From Bog-756 sp963812525 (GTDB lineage Bacteria > Actinomycetota > Acidimicrobiia > Acidimicrobiales > RAAP-2), in contig CAWEVL010000012.1 of NCBI GenBank assembly GCA_963812525.1, positions 124,001 to 188,000 on the forward strand: a stretch of 64,000 nucleotides of DNA, given 5' to 3'. Positions 16,018 through 24,365 of the stretch are shown here, one piece after another; the stretch's first letter is position 1; every line of letters starts with the position of its first letter. The notes beneath the pieces are model-generated. The model was not told where the DNA came from. It saw nothing but the letters and a program-made list of their open reading frames with translations, and did no database searches. Position numbers and translations under genes: made by a program.

Positions 16018-16709
16018 GGCGCCGCCCGCCGCGGTTCGCTGGGCCCCGGCCGGTCCCACTGCAGGAGCAGGGACTCGGTGCCGGGGTGGAGCTCGAACCG
16101 CTCGACAGCCTCGAACCCGGCACCGCGGTAGAGGGCCACGGCGCCCTCGTTGTCGGCCCCCACCACCACGTGGGCGGCGTCGACGGCCCGCTCCGCCAAT
16201 TGGTCCATGAACGCCGCCACCAGGGCGCCCCCCACGCCCCGACCTTCGGTCGACCGGTCGACGGCGATGGCCAGCAGTTCGGCTCCCCGCCCGGTGCCGG
16301 CCCCGTCCGAGGACCCGTGCCGGAGCGTCTCCACCACCCGTCGCCAGTGGACCACCAGGTGGCCGAGGGCGGGGACGGCGGCCACCAACCCGTCGCGCCA
16401 GAGGAACGACCGGTAGAGGCCGGGCACGTCGACCGAGCCGGCCACGAAGCCCACCACCGCGTCGGAGCCCGGGCGATCGCCCCGCACGGCCACGAGCAGG
16501 AACGAGCCCGGGTCGAGGCAGATCCGGCGGTACAGGCGCCCGAGGAAGCGGGGTCCGAGGACCGAAAGGAAACCCTGGTCGATCCGGGCGACGTGCAGAT
16601 GGGCGGCGGCCTGGGCGTCGGCCGGCGTGGCCAGCCGGGCGCGCCCCGGGGACGGCGGCCCCGGTGCCGGTCCGTCCGGGTCGGGTCGTGGGCCACCGGT
16701 TGGGGGCAT
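16014..16709 (-). CDS. GNAT-family N-acetyltransferase
   Basis: 231-aa acetyl-CoA dependent acyltransferase. The acetyl-CoA pyrophosphate loop EGRGVGGAL lies near residue 160, preceded by the beta-strand LLAIAVDRS. ADNEGAVALYRGAGFEAVERF is the usual GNAT C-terminal segment. ATG 16709 is chosen because GGAGGAGG sits 7 nt upstream; ATG 16736 and GTG 16790 are longer alternatives with a Pro/Gly-rich N-terminus. First gene of the - strand operon running to 8339. Coupling to an amino-sugar aminotransferase suggests it N-acylates that sugar, although the fold alone would also fit a protein or antibiotic acetyltransferase. Confidence 0.8.
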   Translation of the reverse strand: MPPTGGPRPDPDGPAPGPPSPGRARLATPADAQAAAHLHVARIDQGFLSVLGPRFLGRLYRRICLDPGSFLLVAVRGDRPGSDAVVGFVAGSVDVPGLYRSFLWRDGLVAAVPALGHLVVHWRRVVETLRHGSSDGAGTGRGAELLAIAVDRSTEGRGVGGALVAAFMDQLAERAVDAAHVVVGADNEGAVALYRGAGFEAVERFELHPGTESLLLQWDRPGPSEPRRAAP

Positions 16710-16792
16710 CCGGCGTCCTCCTCCGTTCGGCCCCATCGTCGTCCCCCCGAGCTCGAGCGGCAGGCCCGGATGGGTCCGGGCGGCCAACACAC

Positions 16793-16816
16793 CTGGTCGA
16801 CCAGTGTACGACCAGT
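16793..16816. promoter_or_regulatory. Palindromic operator-like element between divergent operons
   Basis: A perfect 12-bp palindrome CTGGTCGACCAG (16793-16804) is followed by a further half-site. CGACCAGT appears at 16798-16805 and again at 16809-16816, exactly 11 bp apart, on the same helix face. It lies in the 143-bp gap between the GNAT-led glycan operon and cysDNC. That fits a binding site for a regulator controlling both directions. No regulator gene is seen in the window. Confidence 0.45.
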
Positions 16817-16838
16817 TCCCCCGGCTTGGGCCAGCGAC

Positions 16839-16844
16839 TAGATT
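16839..16844 (+). promoter_or_regulatory. cysD: Possible -10 element for cysDNC
   Basis: TAGATT fits the actinobacterial TANNNT -10 pattern and ends 8 nt before the cysD ATG. A transcript from it would be leaderless or nearly so, which agrees with the absence of a Shine-Dalgarno at cysD. No clear -35 element is visible. Confidence 0.3.
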
Positions 16845-16852
16845 CTTCGGGC

Positions 16853-17788
16853 ATGGATCGGGTCGGGGGCGTCGCGGGTTCTGGTCAGTACCAGCTGACC
16901 CAACTGGAGAGTATCGAGGCCCAGTCCATCCACATCATCCGGGAGGTGGCGGCCGAGTTCGAGCGGCCGGTGCTGCTGTTCTCGGGGGGCAAGGACTCGG
17001 TGGTCATGCTCCACCTGGCCCAGAAGGCCTTCTGGCCGGGCCGGATCCCGTTCCCGGTCATGCACATCGACACCGGTCACAACTTTCCCGAGGTCCTCGC
17101 CTTCCGCGACGAGTGCGCCGAACGGCTGGGGGTCAACCTGATGGTGGCGTCGGTACAGGAGTCGATCGACGCCGGCCGGGTGGCCGAGGAGGCCGGACCC
17201 GACCCCTCCCGCAACCGCCTCCAGACCCGGACGCTGCTCGACGCCATCACCGAGCACCGGTTCGACGCCGTCTTCGGCGGGGCCCGCCGGGACGAGGAGA
17301 AGGCCCGGGCCAAGGAGCGGGTCTTCTCCTTCCGCGACGAGTTCGGCCAGTGGGACCCGAAGAACCAGCGCCCCGAGCTGTGGTCCCTCTACAACGGGCG
17401 GCACCGGGCCGGGGAGCACATCCGGGTCTTCCCGCTGTCGGACTGGACCGAGCTGGACATCTGGCAGTACATCGCCGGCGAGGGCATCCCCCTCCCCGCC
17501 ATCTACTACTCGCACCGGCGCCAGGTGTTCCGGCGCGACGGCATGCTGCTGGCCGTCGGACCCTACGTCACTCCGAGGGACGACGAGGAGGTCGTCGAGG
17601 TGTCGGTCCGCTACCGCACCGTGGGGGACATGACCGTCACCGGGGCGGTGGAGTCGCCGGCGGTGTCGGCCGAGGACATCGTGGCCGAGGTGGCCGCCTC
17701 CCGCCTCACCGAGCGGGGCGCCACCCGGGCCGACGACCGGGTCAGCGAGGCCTCCATGGAGGACCGCAAGCGCGAGGGGTACTTCTGA
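16853..17788 (+). CDS. cysD: Sulfate adenylyltransferase subunit 2 (CysD)
   Basis: 311-aa ATP-pyrophosphatase subunit that, with CysN, makes adenosine 5'-phosphosulfate from ATP and sulfate. The PP-loop SGGKDS lies in LLFSGGKDSVVMLH near residue 44, with HIDTGHNFPEVL near 70, FGGARRDEEKARAKER near 143 and the usual ending MEDRKREGYF. ATG 16853 is preferred; earlier in-frame starts lie in the intergenic operator region. The stop overlaps cysN by one base (TGATG). First gene of cysDNC, which ends PAPS synthesis without any reductive sulfate genes. Confidence 0.96.
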   Translation: MDRVGGVAGSGQYQLTQLESIEAQSIHIIREVAAEFERPVLLFSGGKDSVVMLHLAQKAFWPGRIPFPVMHIDTGHNFPEVLAFRDECAERLGVNLMVASVQESIDAGRVAEEAGPDPSRNRLQTRTLLDAITEHRFDAVFGGARRDEEKARAKERVFSFRDEFGQWDPKNQRPELWSLYNGRHRAGEHIRVFPLSDWTELDIWQYIAGEGIPLPAIYYSHRRQVFRRDGMLLAVGPYVTPRDDEEVVEVSVRYRTVGDMTVTGAVESPAVSAEDIVAEVAASRLTERGATRADDRVSEASMEDRKREGYF

Positions 17789-19038
17789 TGGAGCTCCTGC
17801 GCCTGGCCACGGCGGGCTCGGTCGACGACGGTAAGAGCACCCTCATCGGACGCCTGCTCTACGACTCCAAGGCCATCTTCGAGGACCAGCTGGAGTCGGT
17901 GGAGCGGGTCAGCCGCCAGCGGGGCGACGAGTACACCGACCTGGCCCTGCTGACCGACGGCCTCCGGGCCGAGCGGGAGCAGGGCATCACCATCGACGTG
18001 GCCTACCGGTACTTCGCCACCCCGGCCCGCAAGTTCATCATCGCCGACACCCCGGGTCACATCCAGTACACCCGCAACATGGTCACGGGGAACTCCACGG
18101 CCGACCTCACCATCGTGCTCGTCGACGCCCGCAAGGGGATCGTCGAACAGACCCGCCGGCACGCCTTCCTGGCCTCGCTGCTCCGGGTGCCCCACCTGCT
18201 GCTGTGCGTCAACAAGATGGACCTGGTGGGCTACGACCGCGAGGTGTTCGAGTCGATCCGCGAGGAGTTCGCCGCCTTCGCCAGCCGGCTGGACGTGTCC
18301 GACCTGAGCTTCATCCCCATCTCGGCCCTGCAGGGGGACAACGTGGTCCAGCGCTCGGCCAACATGCCCTGGTACGAGGGGGCCTCCCTGCTGCACCATC
18401 TGGAGCAGGTCTACATCTCGTCGGACCGCAATCTCATCGACCCCCGCCTCCCGGTCCAGTGGGTCATCCGGCCCCAGGCCACCAGCCAGCCCGACTACCG
18501 GGGTTACGCCGGCCGGGTGGCCGGCGGCGTGCTCCGGCCCGGCGACGAGGTGATGGTGCTGCCGTCGGGGCTGTCCACCACGGTGGCCGGGATCGACACC
18601 TTCCGCGGCCCGGTCGACGAAGCCTTCCCGCCCATGTCGGTGACCGTCCGGCTGTCCGACGATGTCGACGTGTCCCGGGGCGACCTCATCTGCCGGCCGA
18701 TGAACCAGCCGACCGTGGGTCAGGACCTCGACGCCATGGTGGCCTGGATGACCGAGCGGCCCCTCAAGACCGGGGACTTCCTGGCCCTCAAGCACACCAC
18801 CCGATGGGTGCGGGCCGTGATCAAGGACGTCCACTACCGGCTGGACGTCAACACCCTCCACCGCGACGAGGCGGCCACCACCCTCGGCCTCAACGATGTC
18901 GGGCGGGTGAGCCTGCGGGTGACCCAACCCCTCTTCTACGACAGCTACCGCCGCAACCGACAGACCGGCTCGTTCATCCTGGCCGCCGAGGACACCAACG
19001 TCACCGTCGGGGCCGGCATGCTGCACGGCCCGGACTGA
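17788..19038 (+). CDS. cysN: Sulfate adenylyltransferase subunit 1, GTPase (CysN)
   Basis: 416-aa EF-Tu-like GTPase that drives APS formation by CysD. G1 AGSVDDGKSTLIGRLL is near residue 9, G2 around EQGITIDVAYRYF, G3 DTPGH near 90 and G4 NKMD near 145. Two beta-barrel domains follow. The protein stops after the second barrel, so unlike CysNC fusions it lacks an APS kinase domain; that activity is the next gene. ATG 17788 overlaps the cysD stop (TGATG). Confidence 0.96.
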   Translation: MELLRLATAGSVDDGKSTLIGRLLYDSKAIFEDQLESVERVSRQRGDEYTDLALLTDGLRAEREQGITIDVAYRYFATPARKFIIADTPGHIQYTRNMVTGNSTADLTIVLVDARKGIVEQTRRHAFLASLLRVPHLLLCVNKMDLVGYDREVFESIREEFAAFASRLDVSDLSFIPISALQGDNVVQRSANMPWYEGASLLHHLEQVYISSDRNLIDPRLPVQWVIRPQATSQPDYRGYAGRVAGGVLRPGDEVMVLPSGLSTTVAGIDTFRGPVDEAFPPMSVTVRLSDDVDVSRGDLICRPMNQPTVGQDLDAMVAWMTERPLKTGDFLALKHTTRWVRAVIKDVHYRLDVNTLHRDEAATTLGLNDVGRVSLRVTQPLFYDSYRRNRQTGSFILAAEDTNVTVGAGMLHGPD

Positions 19039-19055
19039 GGACGGGGACGGCGACG

Positions 19056-19658
19056 ATGACGTCCTCCAACATCACCTGGCACGCCTCCCAGGTGAGCCGC
19101 CCCGAACGGGCCGCCTGCTCGACGCGGCGGGGCGCCACGCTCTGGCTCACCGGCCTGTCCGGTTCCGGCAAGTCCACCGTGGCCGCCGCCGTCGAGCACC
19201 GGCTGGTGGTGTCGGGGCGGAGCGCCTATCGCCTCGACGGGGACAACCTCCGCACCGGGCTCAATACCGACCTGGGCTTCGGACGGGAGTCCCGGATGGA
19301 GAACGCCCGGCGGGCCGCCGAGGTGGCCGCCCTGTTCGCCGACGCCGGGGTGGTGGCCGTGGTCGCCCTGATCACTCCCTACGCCGAGTCGCGGCTCCGG
19401 GCCCGCCAGCTCCACGAGCAGGCCGGGCTCACCTTCGTCGAGGTCTATCTGGCCGCGCCGGTGGACCTCTGCTCCCGGCGCGACCCGAAGGGGCTCTACG
19501 CCAAGGCGTCGGCCGGGGAGCTCGGCGCCTTCACCGGAGTCGACGACCCCTACGAGGTGCCGGTGGCCCCGGACCTGGCCGTCGAGCCCGGCCTCCCGCT
19601 GGCCGACGCCGTCGACCGGGTGCTGGCGGCACTGGCCCGGGTCGAGGGCACCGCCTGA
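19056..19658 (+). CDS. cysC: Adenylylsulfate kinase (CysC)
   Basis: 200-aa APS kinase that phosphorylates APS to PAPS, the sulfate donor. Walker A GLSGSGKST at 33-41, LDGDNLRTGLNTDLGF near 66, ENARRAAEVAALF near 85 and DPKGLYAKA near 148 are all family motifs. ATG 19056 has a purine-rich GGGGACGG upstream, 17 nt after cysN. It completes PAPS synthesis. The five sulfotransferase-fold genes upstream are the obvious users. No PAPS reductase or PAP phosphatase gene is seen nearby. Confidence 0.95.
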   Translation: MTSSNITWHASQVSRPERAACSTRRGATLWLTGLSGSGKSTVAAAVEHRLVVSGRSAYRLDGDNLRTGLNTDLGFGRESRMENARRAAEVAALFADAGVVAVVALITPYAESRLRARQLHEQAGLTFVEVYLAAPVDLCSRRDPKGLYAKASAGELGAFTGVDDPYEVPVAPDLAVEPGLPLADAVDRVLAALARVEGTA

Positions 19659-19944
19659 ACCATCAGTCAGCGGGCCGCGACGGGAATCCAGTCACGGAAC
19701 GTCCCTGCTTCGGCGCTCCGCGTGGCGCTAGGGGCCAATTGAGGACGGAGCGTCGCCGACTCGTCCCGCAATGCAGCAAGAACATCCAGTTCACGGCTGG
19801 TGGAGGTACCATGGAGAGCGTGCATTGGGGTCCTCATCCAGGTGGTGCGGGGCGTCGAATACGTACGGAGACAAGTACGCACTCGGCGGAGTGGATGAGG
19901 AAAGCGGACACCGAGGGGGCGGGTGTCGAAACCAAGGGACGTGG

Positions 19945-20724
19945 ATGCGGGAGCATGGTAGGAGAGGTCACCGGCGGATAGCCGCGTTGGCCGCGATCGT
20001 GATCGCGGTAGGACTGACGCAGGCGGCCACGGGTGTGGCCACGGCGGCCACGCGCCCCAACAAGTTCGTGGTGGTCAGGTTGGACCCGTCGGCCCATCAG
20101 GTGACTCTCCAGGTTCCCACGCCGTCCTGCGTGCACAGCCCTCCGGGGTGCGTGTGGTTGCTCGCCGTCGACCAGCCCTTCACCGCGGGGGACCCGCACC
20201 TGGGCATGGCCACCGGGACGTCGGGCCTCCTGACGGTCACGTATCCGGCCGCGGTGTGCGGCGTCGTCCAAGGGGACGCCGAGGTGACGGTCCCGGGCCG
20301 GACGGCCGGGTCGGAGCGGTGGCGGTACAAGGTCGGTCACCGCATCGACGTCCCCTGTCCACCCGGCGGGTCGACAACGCCCGCCCCGACGACACCGCCG
20401 ACGCACCCGACCGGCGTCCCGACGACCACGACGGGCACCACGGGCCCGCAGCCCCTCGCCACCGCCACCACACAGCCGCCCTTCTCCGGCGGCACCTCGT
20501 CCTCGAGCACTGGACCCACCACGCATGCCGTGGAGACCGCGGCGGTCACCCAACTCCCCTTCACCGGTATCGACCTCAAGCTGTTGGTGCTCATCGGGAC
20601 GGCCCTGGTGCTGGCCGGACTGCTGTTGGCCAGCCGACGCCGGGCGCTCCGGAGACTGCAGGTCGCCGCGCTGGTCCAACGGGAGCGGGCCTCTCGTGCC
20701 TCACGCTGGTTTCTGGGCCTGTGA
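19945..20724 (+). CDS. LPFTG-motif cell-surface protein
   Basis: 259-aa secreted protein. A signal peptide covers residues 1-35 (basic start, hydrophobic core, cleavage near TAATR). A compact domain with paired Cys follows to about 138. A Thr/Pro/Ser-rich stalk spans 140-200, with LPFTG at 204-208, then a hydrophobic helix and basic RRRALRR stop-transfer. This is the sortase cell-wall sorting layout, but about 30 residues follow the helix, longer than usual. ATG 19945 has AAGGGA upstream and starts the signal peptide; the longer frame from 19771 is not signal-like. No sortase gene lies in the window. Confidence 0.75.
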   Translation: MREHGRRGHRRIAALAAIVIAVGLTQAATGVATAATRPNKFVVVRLDPSAHQVTLQVPTPSCVHSPPGCVWLLAVDQPFTAGDPHLGMATGTSGLLTVTYPAAVCGVVQGDAEVTVPGRTAGSERWRYKVGHRIDVPCPPGGSTTPAPTTPPTHPTGVPTTTTGTTGPQPLATATTQPPFSGGTSSSSTGPTTHAVETAAVTQLPFTGIDLKLLVLIGTALVLAGLLLASRRRALRRLQVAALVQRERASRASRWFLGL

Positions 20725-20838
20725 GTGCCCGGCGGCGCCGATAATCGACGCACCGGGCTCGACAGGTGAATGACCGGCGGCGTCGGCGAGAGGCCGTTGC
20801 CGGGCGCAGGGGCAAGCAAGGCGGCGGAGGGTTGGCTA

Positions 20839-21129
20839 GTGTCTCCATCCATGAAATGGTTAGGAGTCATTCTGTTGGTCATCCTGGGGGCGTTGGCGAC
20901 GTTTGTCGCCATTGAGTACTTCACCGTGGCCATCCATGCGCTGCCGAGCTACATCCCGGGGCACAAGACCGCTACCGCGGGCCATCACTACCGGGGGCAC
21001 TACCGCAAGCGGGGGGCCGTTGCCGCAGTGATCGCCCTGGTGGCATTTGTGATCGCCGGATTCCTGGCCTACCGGATCGTCAAGGCTGACAAGGTCGTGG
21101 CGGCCAGCTCGTCGGACGTGCTGGCCTGA
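20839..21129 (+). CDS. Small two-helix membrane protein
   Basis: 96-aa protein with two transmembrane helices (residues about 5-27 and 57-78) joined by a His/Arg/Tyr-rich loop (GHHYRGHYRKRG). GTG 20839 is chosen because GGAGGG sits exactly 7 nt upstream; ATG 20851 would lack a well-placed Shine-Dalgarno. No family recognised. It follows the LPFTG protein by about 110 nt on the same strand and is followed by a hairpin at 21151-21169. The His-rich loop might bind metal, but this is speculation. Confidence 0.65.
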   Translation: MSPSMKWLGVILLVILGALATFVAIEYFTVAIHALPSYIPGHKTATAGHHYRGHYRKRGAVAAVIALVAFVIAGFLAYRIVKADKVVAASSSDVLA

Positions 21130-21636
21130 CGAGGGCCGGTCGCCGCCCCGTCGGCGGGTGCCCCGCCGGGATCACAACCGAACGGGCCCCGCTCGGGAAC
21201 TGACCATTCTCTGGCTGACCCAGGGTCCTCCATCCCGAGCGGGAGATGAGGTCCTTGCTCCTGTCCACGCTCCGCCGGCTGTAGGTCACCGGTGGTTCGA
21301 TCATCTCGCAGCCGTCTGCAGGAGCCGGCAGGTGGTCCCGGCATCGAATTCGAAACCGTCGCACCCGAGCAGGCGAGCGCGCATCTCGCGGTCCTGACCT
21401 TGCACGGTCCACCGTGGAGCCAGGTCAACGGAGAGTGGGCCGGTGCCGGTCGGCCACGGGTCGTGCCTCGGGTTTCGAGTACCAAACCCCAGTTCCGGCC
21501 GGGCCGCCAGCCCGAACCGCGAGCCGCGCCCTCCCGCCTCACGTGACCTGACCCGACCTGGCGCACTGCGTCGCAATCGTGGTCGGCCCGGTGGCGGATG
21601 TTGCGTCGTCGACCCCTCTGGGACGCGGGGAGTCGG
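21130..21636. other. Gene-free interval
   Basis: 507 nt between the small membrane protein and the convergent family A membrane protein. It holds a terminator-like hairpin at 21151-21169. Several short open frames cross the rest on both strands, but none has a good Shine-Dalgarno or a recognisable domain. Confidence 0.5.
21151..21169 (+). terminator. GC-rich hairpin, terminator-like
   Basis: CGGCGGG-TGC-CCCGCCG forms a 7-bp stem (plus a T-G pair) with a 3-nt loop, 22 nt after the stop at 21129. There is no U-tract, as is common in high-GC actinobacteria. Confidence 0.4.
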
Positions 21637-23682
21637 TCACCGCCCCACCGGCTTCGCGTTGTCGACCGTAATGGTGATGGCGGGGCTGATGCCGGTGTAC
21701 CCGGCACCACTGAATGCCGCACTGCGAAGGGTGTAGGTGCCGTCGGTCACGGCACGCGAGTCCCACACCACGGTCCAGGAGGAGTGGACGCGGTGGGCTC
21801 TGCTCACGGTGGTCTGCCTCCGGGGCGAGGTGAACACGAAGGTCACTCCGGTTATCCGGCCACCTCCAGAGACGGAAGCCGCCACTTCCACCCGTGCCCC
21901 GGACACGGTCTGGTGGTCGAGTGGGGTGACGATCCGGAGTCGGGGCGACGCATTGGTGGCCGTGCGGATGAGGGCATGGCACAGGGGAGTGTCCGGCGAG
22001 CGTTCGACCGGGAGCCACACGTTTGCCGGATAGGGAAAGGCCGACCCCTCCCCGTCGGAGATGTAGAGCTCGTCGCAGTCACCCCTGATCAGCAACTGGC
22101 CAATCGGCGCCTGACCGGACAGGTTCTGGGCGTGGACCACCTGACCCTGGAGCGGGTGCCCGGTGAGGTTGCTGAGAGTCTGTGCCGTCTGGACGTAGTG
22201 GTCGGTCTGGGCTTGATCCCACCCCTGTTGTGGGGCGATGGCGATGCCCATGTTGGCGACGAAGCCGAACAGCGCCAGCCCGGCGATGCCGGCCGGAATC
22301 AGGATCCGGGGTGGTCGTCGTCTTCCGTCCAGTCGGTGCCAGATGTCGACCATGCCGATCGAGCTGGCCAGAATCAACAGGGGCAAGAAATCAGCCAGGA
22401 ACCGTTCGTACACGGTCCCGTAGATCAGCATGGCCCCGGCGGTCGCTGCCGCGGTCACGATCAGGATTCTCAGTGACCGGATCACCATCGGGCGACGGGG
22501 CCTGAAGGTAGTGATGGTGCCCCACAGGCCGAGCCCGAACAGCAAGGGCATCGAGGCCGACAGGCTCGACGTGCTGCCGCGGTTGAACAGCCGGGTGTGG
22601 GCCACCAGGTGGGTGGAGAGCTCCGGAAACGTGAGATAGGGGAAGACCGGGGTGACCCGCAGGTTTCCCGGCGACAGATAGCCCTGCAGGGTCGCCGGCA
22701 GGAAGTGAAGACTGAAGTGCTTGCCCCCGTTGATGTGGCTGAATCCGTAGACCTTGTAGAGCAACTGCTCGGACGCGGGGAAGCCGAAGAGCACGTCGAA
22801 CTTGGCGTAGTCGATGGCGCAGCCGACGACTAACGGAATGAGCGCGGCAGCCAAGACCGGAAGCGCCCATCGCCTACGGTCCGTGCCGGCCCGCCCCAGG
22901 AAGAACCACACGGCCACCAGGAGCGTCCCGATGATGCAGGCGTACCCGGTGGTGGCGCGGTTGAGATTGGTGAGCAGTACCAGGAGGCCGCACGCGGTCA
23001 CCCGACTCCATGAGGGTCGTTCGACCACCCCGAGCAGGGCGAAGAGGCTGCCGCACGCCAACGCCACACCCCAGGCCTCGTCCTCGCAGTAGGCGTTGGG
23101 AGTTGACGCCAGGGAGACCAGGACCGATCCGGCCAAGATGGAGAACACGAGAGCCCCATAGGACAGGCTCTCGGCCCACCCGAGCGGTGCCTCGCCCCGA
23201 ACGACGATCCGGAGCCGCCACAGGAGCATCGTGGCGAAGAGGGCGGTAACCATCCAGGCCGCCAGGAGCGACAGCCCGGTGAGCCGGCCGTCGAACGAGT
23301 GGGTGACCAAGAGGATCGGCATCCGGATGAGCGACGGGAGGATACCGAAATAGGTGTAGGTCCGGCCATGGTGGATGAAGGCTTCGTCGCCGATGCTGCG
23401 GTTGGGCAGGGAGAGATGACCGTGCAGCATGGCCCGCGCCTGCACGTCGTAGATCACCGATCCCGGCACGGACTTCGACGCCCAGACCCGCAGCGGGTTC
23501 ACTCTGGCGCCCCAGAGGACCCAGAGCACCCAGAGATAGGGGATGCTGGCCGCCACGATCGTCACCAAGGCAACGAGCCGGAACCGGTGCAGGTTGCGTC
23601 TCGTGACCCGGTGGGCCGACGGTGAGCCGGGTGGTGCCTCGGGAGCCCGTGTGTCCCGAGCTTCGTTGGTGAGGGTGGACAC
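21637..23682 (-). CDS. Family A large membrane protein with C-terminal Ig-like domain
   Basis: 681 aa. Residues about 30-480 are polytopic (ten or more helices). The first outer loop carries YDVQARAMLHGHL and YTYFGILPSLIRMP, as in GT-C-like proteins where an early-loop Asp is catalytic. The last ~95 residues form an extracellular Ig-like module ending in DGTYTLRSAAF. It is a paralogue of 35693-37693. Probably a glycosyl or other transferase acting outside the membrane; the substrate is unknown. GTG 23682 has AGGTGA 7 nt upstream, inside a perfect palindrome. Confidence 0.75.
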   Translation of the reverse strand: MSTLTNEARDTRAPEAPPGSPSAHRVTRRNLHRFRLVALVTIVAASIPYLWVLWVLWGARVNPLRVWASKSVPGSVIYDVQARAMLHGHLSLPNRSIGDEAFIHHGRTYTYFGILPSLIRMPILLVTHSFDGRLTGLSLLAAWMVTALFATMLLWRLRIVVRGEAPLGWAESLSYGALVFSILAGSVLVSLASTPNAYCEDEAWGVALACGSLFALLGVVERPSWSRVTACGLLVLLTNLNRATTGYACIIGTLLVAVWFFLGRAGTDRRRWALPVLAAALIPLVVGCAIDYAKFDVLFGFPASEQLLYKVYGFSHINGGKHFSLHFLPATLQGYLSPGNLRVTPVFPYLTFPELSTHLVAHTRLFNRGSTSSLSASMPLLFGLGLWGTITTFRPRRPMVIRSLRILIVTAAATAGAMLIYGTVYERFLADFLPLLILASSIGMVDIWHRLDGRRRPPRILIPAGIAGLALFGFVANMGIAIAPQQGWDQAQTDHYVQTAQTLSNLTGHPLQGQVVHAQNLSGQAPIGQLLIRGDCDELYISDGEGSAFPYPANVWLPVERSPDTPLCHALIRTATNASPRLRIVTPLDHQTVSGARVEVAASVSGGGRITGVTFVFTSPRRQTTVSRAHRVHSSWTVVWDSRAVTDGTYTLRSAAFSGAGYTGISPAITITVDNAKPVGR

Positions 23683-24179
23683 TAGGTGATCACCTCAGCG
23701 AGGGGTCGGTCCATTTTCCCGAGCCCGGATTGACCGACCTGCCACGCATCGGAGACCCGGGCATGGATGCCTAACTCAGACACGCACCGCAGGTCTGTCT
23801 CAGCCCCCTCCCACATGTCTGAAACTCCTTAGGGTGTCATCGCATGGGTCTACCTGACGAAACTACATGGCCGGGCCGTGGAACGTGCTCTCTACCAGGG
23901 GATTCCCCCGACCATCCGACCAGCTCCGGTTCTGGCCGCCGTGGCGACCACCCAGACGCCGGCCCATGACCCCCGACCACTCGTGCTTCCCGCCGTGGTC
24001 CGCTGTCGACCGTCCCCGCACGTCACCGAATTCGAGATCCTGGGCAGTTCCCCTCCCCTCCTCGATGGAGGGCGGGGCTTCGCCGCTCGCGCCCGATGTG
24101 CAGAGACAGTGTGCCCCACCTGAGCCACCACCGACCGCCGATGAGCATAGTGTGGTGCCCGGCCGGCAGGAGGGGAATC
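23683..24179. other. Divergent intergenic region
   Basis: 497 nt between the divergent family A gene and the small frame at 24180. Apart from the palindrome at 23684-23695 it holds only overlapping short frames without ribosome-binding sites. It probably carries promoters for both directions, but no convincing -10/-35 pair stands out. Confidence 0.45.
23684..23695. promoter_or_regulatory. 12-bp palindrome overlapping the ribosome-binding site
   Basis: AGGTGATCACCT is a perfect palindrome. On the - strand its left half (AGGTGA) is the Shine-Dalgarno of the family A gene, 7 nt before GTG 23682. A protein bound here, or pairing of the dyad in mRNA, could block translation. Confidence 0.35.
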
Positions 24180-24362
24180 GTGGAAGGACGTCTGGACGAC
24201 AACGCCAACATCGGCCCCGCATTGGCCCGTCGTCCGATCGACACCACCGCCTTTGTGACCCGCTACCTGGGCGGTTTGGACCGTCAGTCGCAACCGGGCC
24301 ACCGGGACCTCGCTGACTGCATCCGACACCTGCTGGCGCCGGTGATGCGGGATCGTCGGTGA
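24180..24362 (+). CDS. Small open frame with strong ribosome-binding site
   Basis: 60-aa frame starting at GTG 24180 with a perfect AGGAGG 6 nt upstream. It ends three bases before the GTG of the acyltransferase. No family is recognised; the product is soluble and Arg/Asp-rich (start MEGRLDDNANIG, end LLAPVMRDRR). The placement suggests either a small co-expressed protein or a leader controlling the acyltransferase by translational coupling. It could also be a chance frame. Confidence 0.4.
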   Translation: MEGRLDDNANIGPALARRPIDTTAFVTRYLGGLDRQSQPGHRDLADCIRHLLAPVMRDRR

Positions 24363-24365
24363 CTC

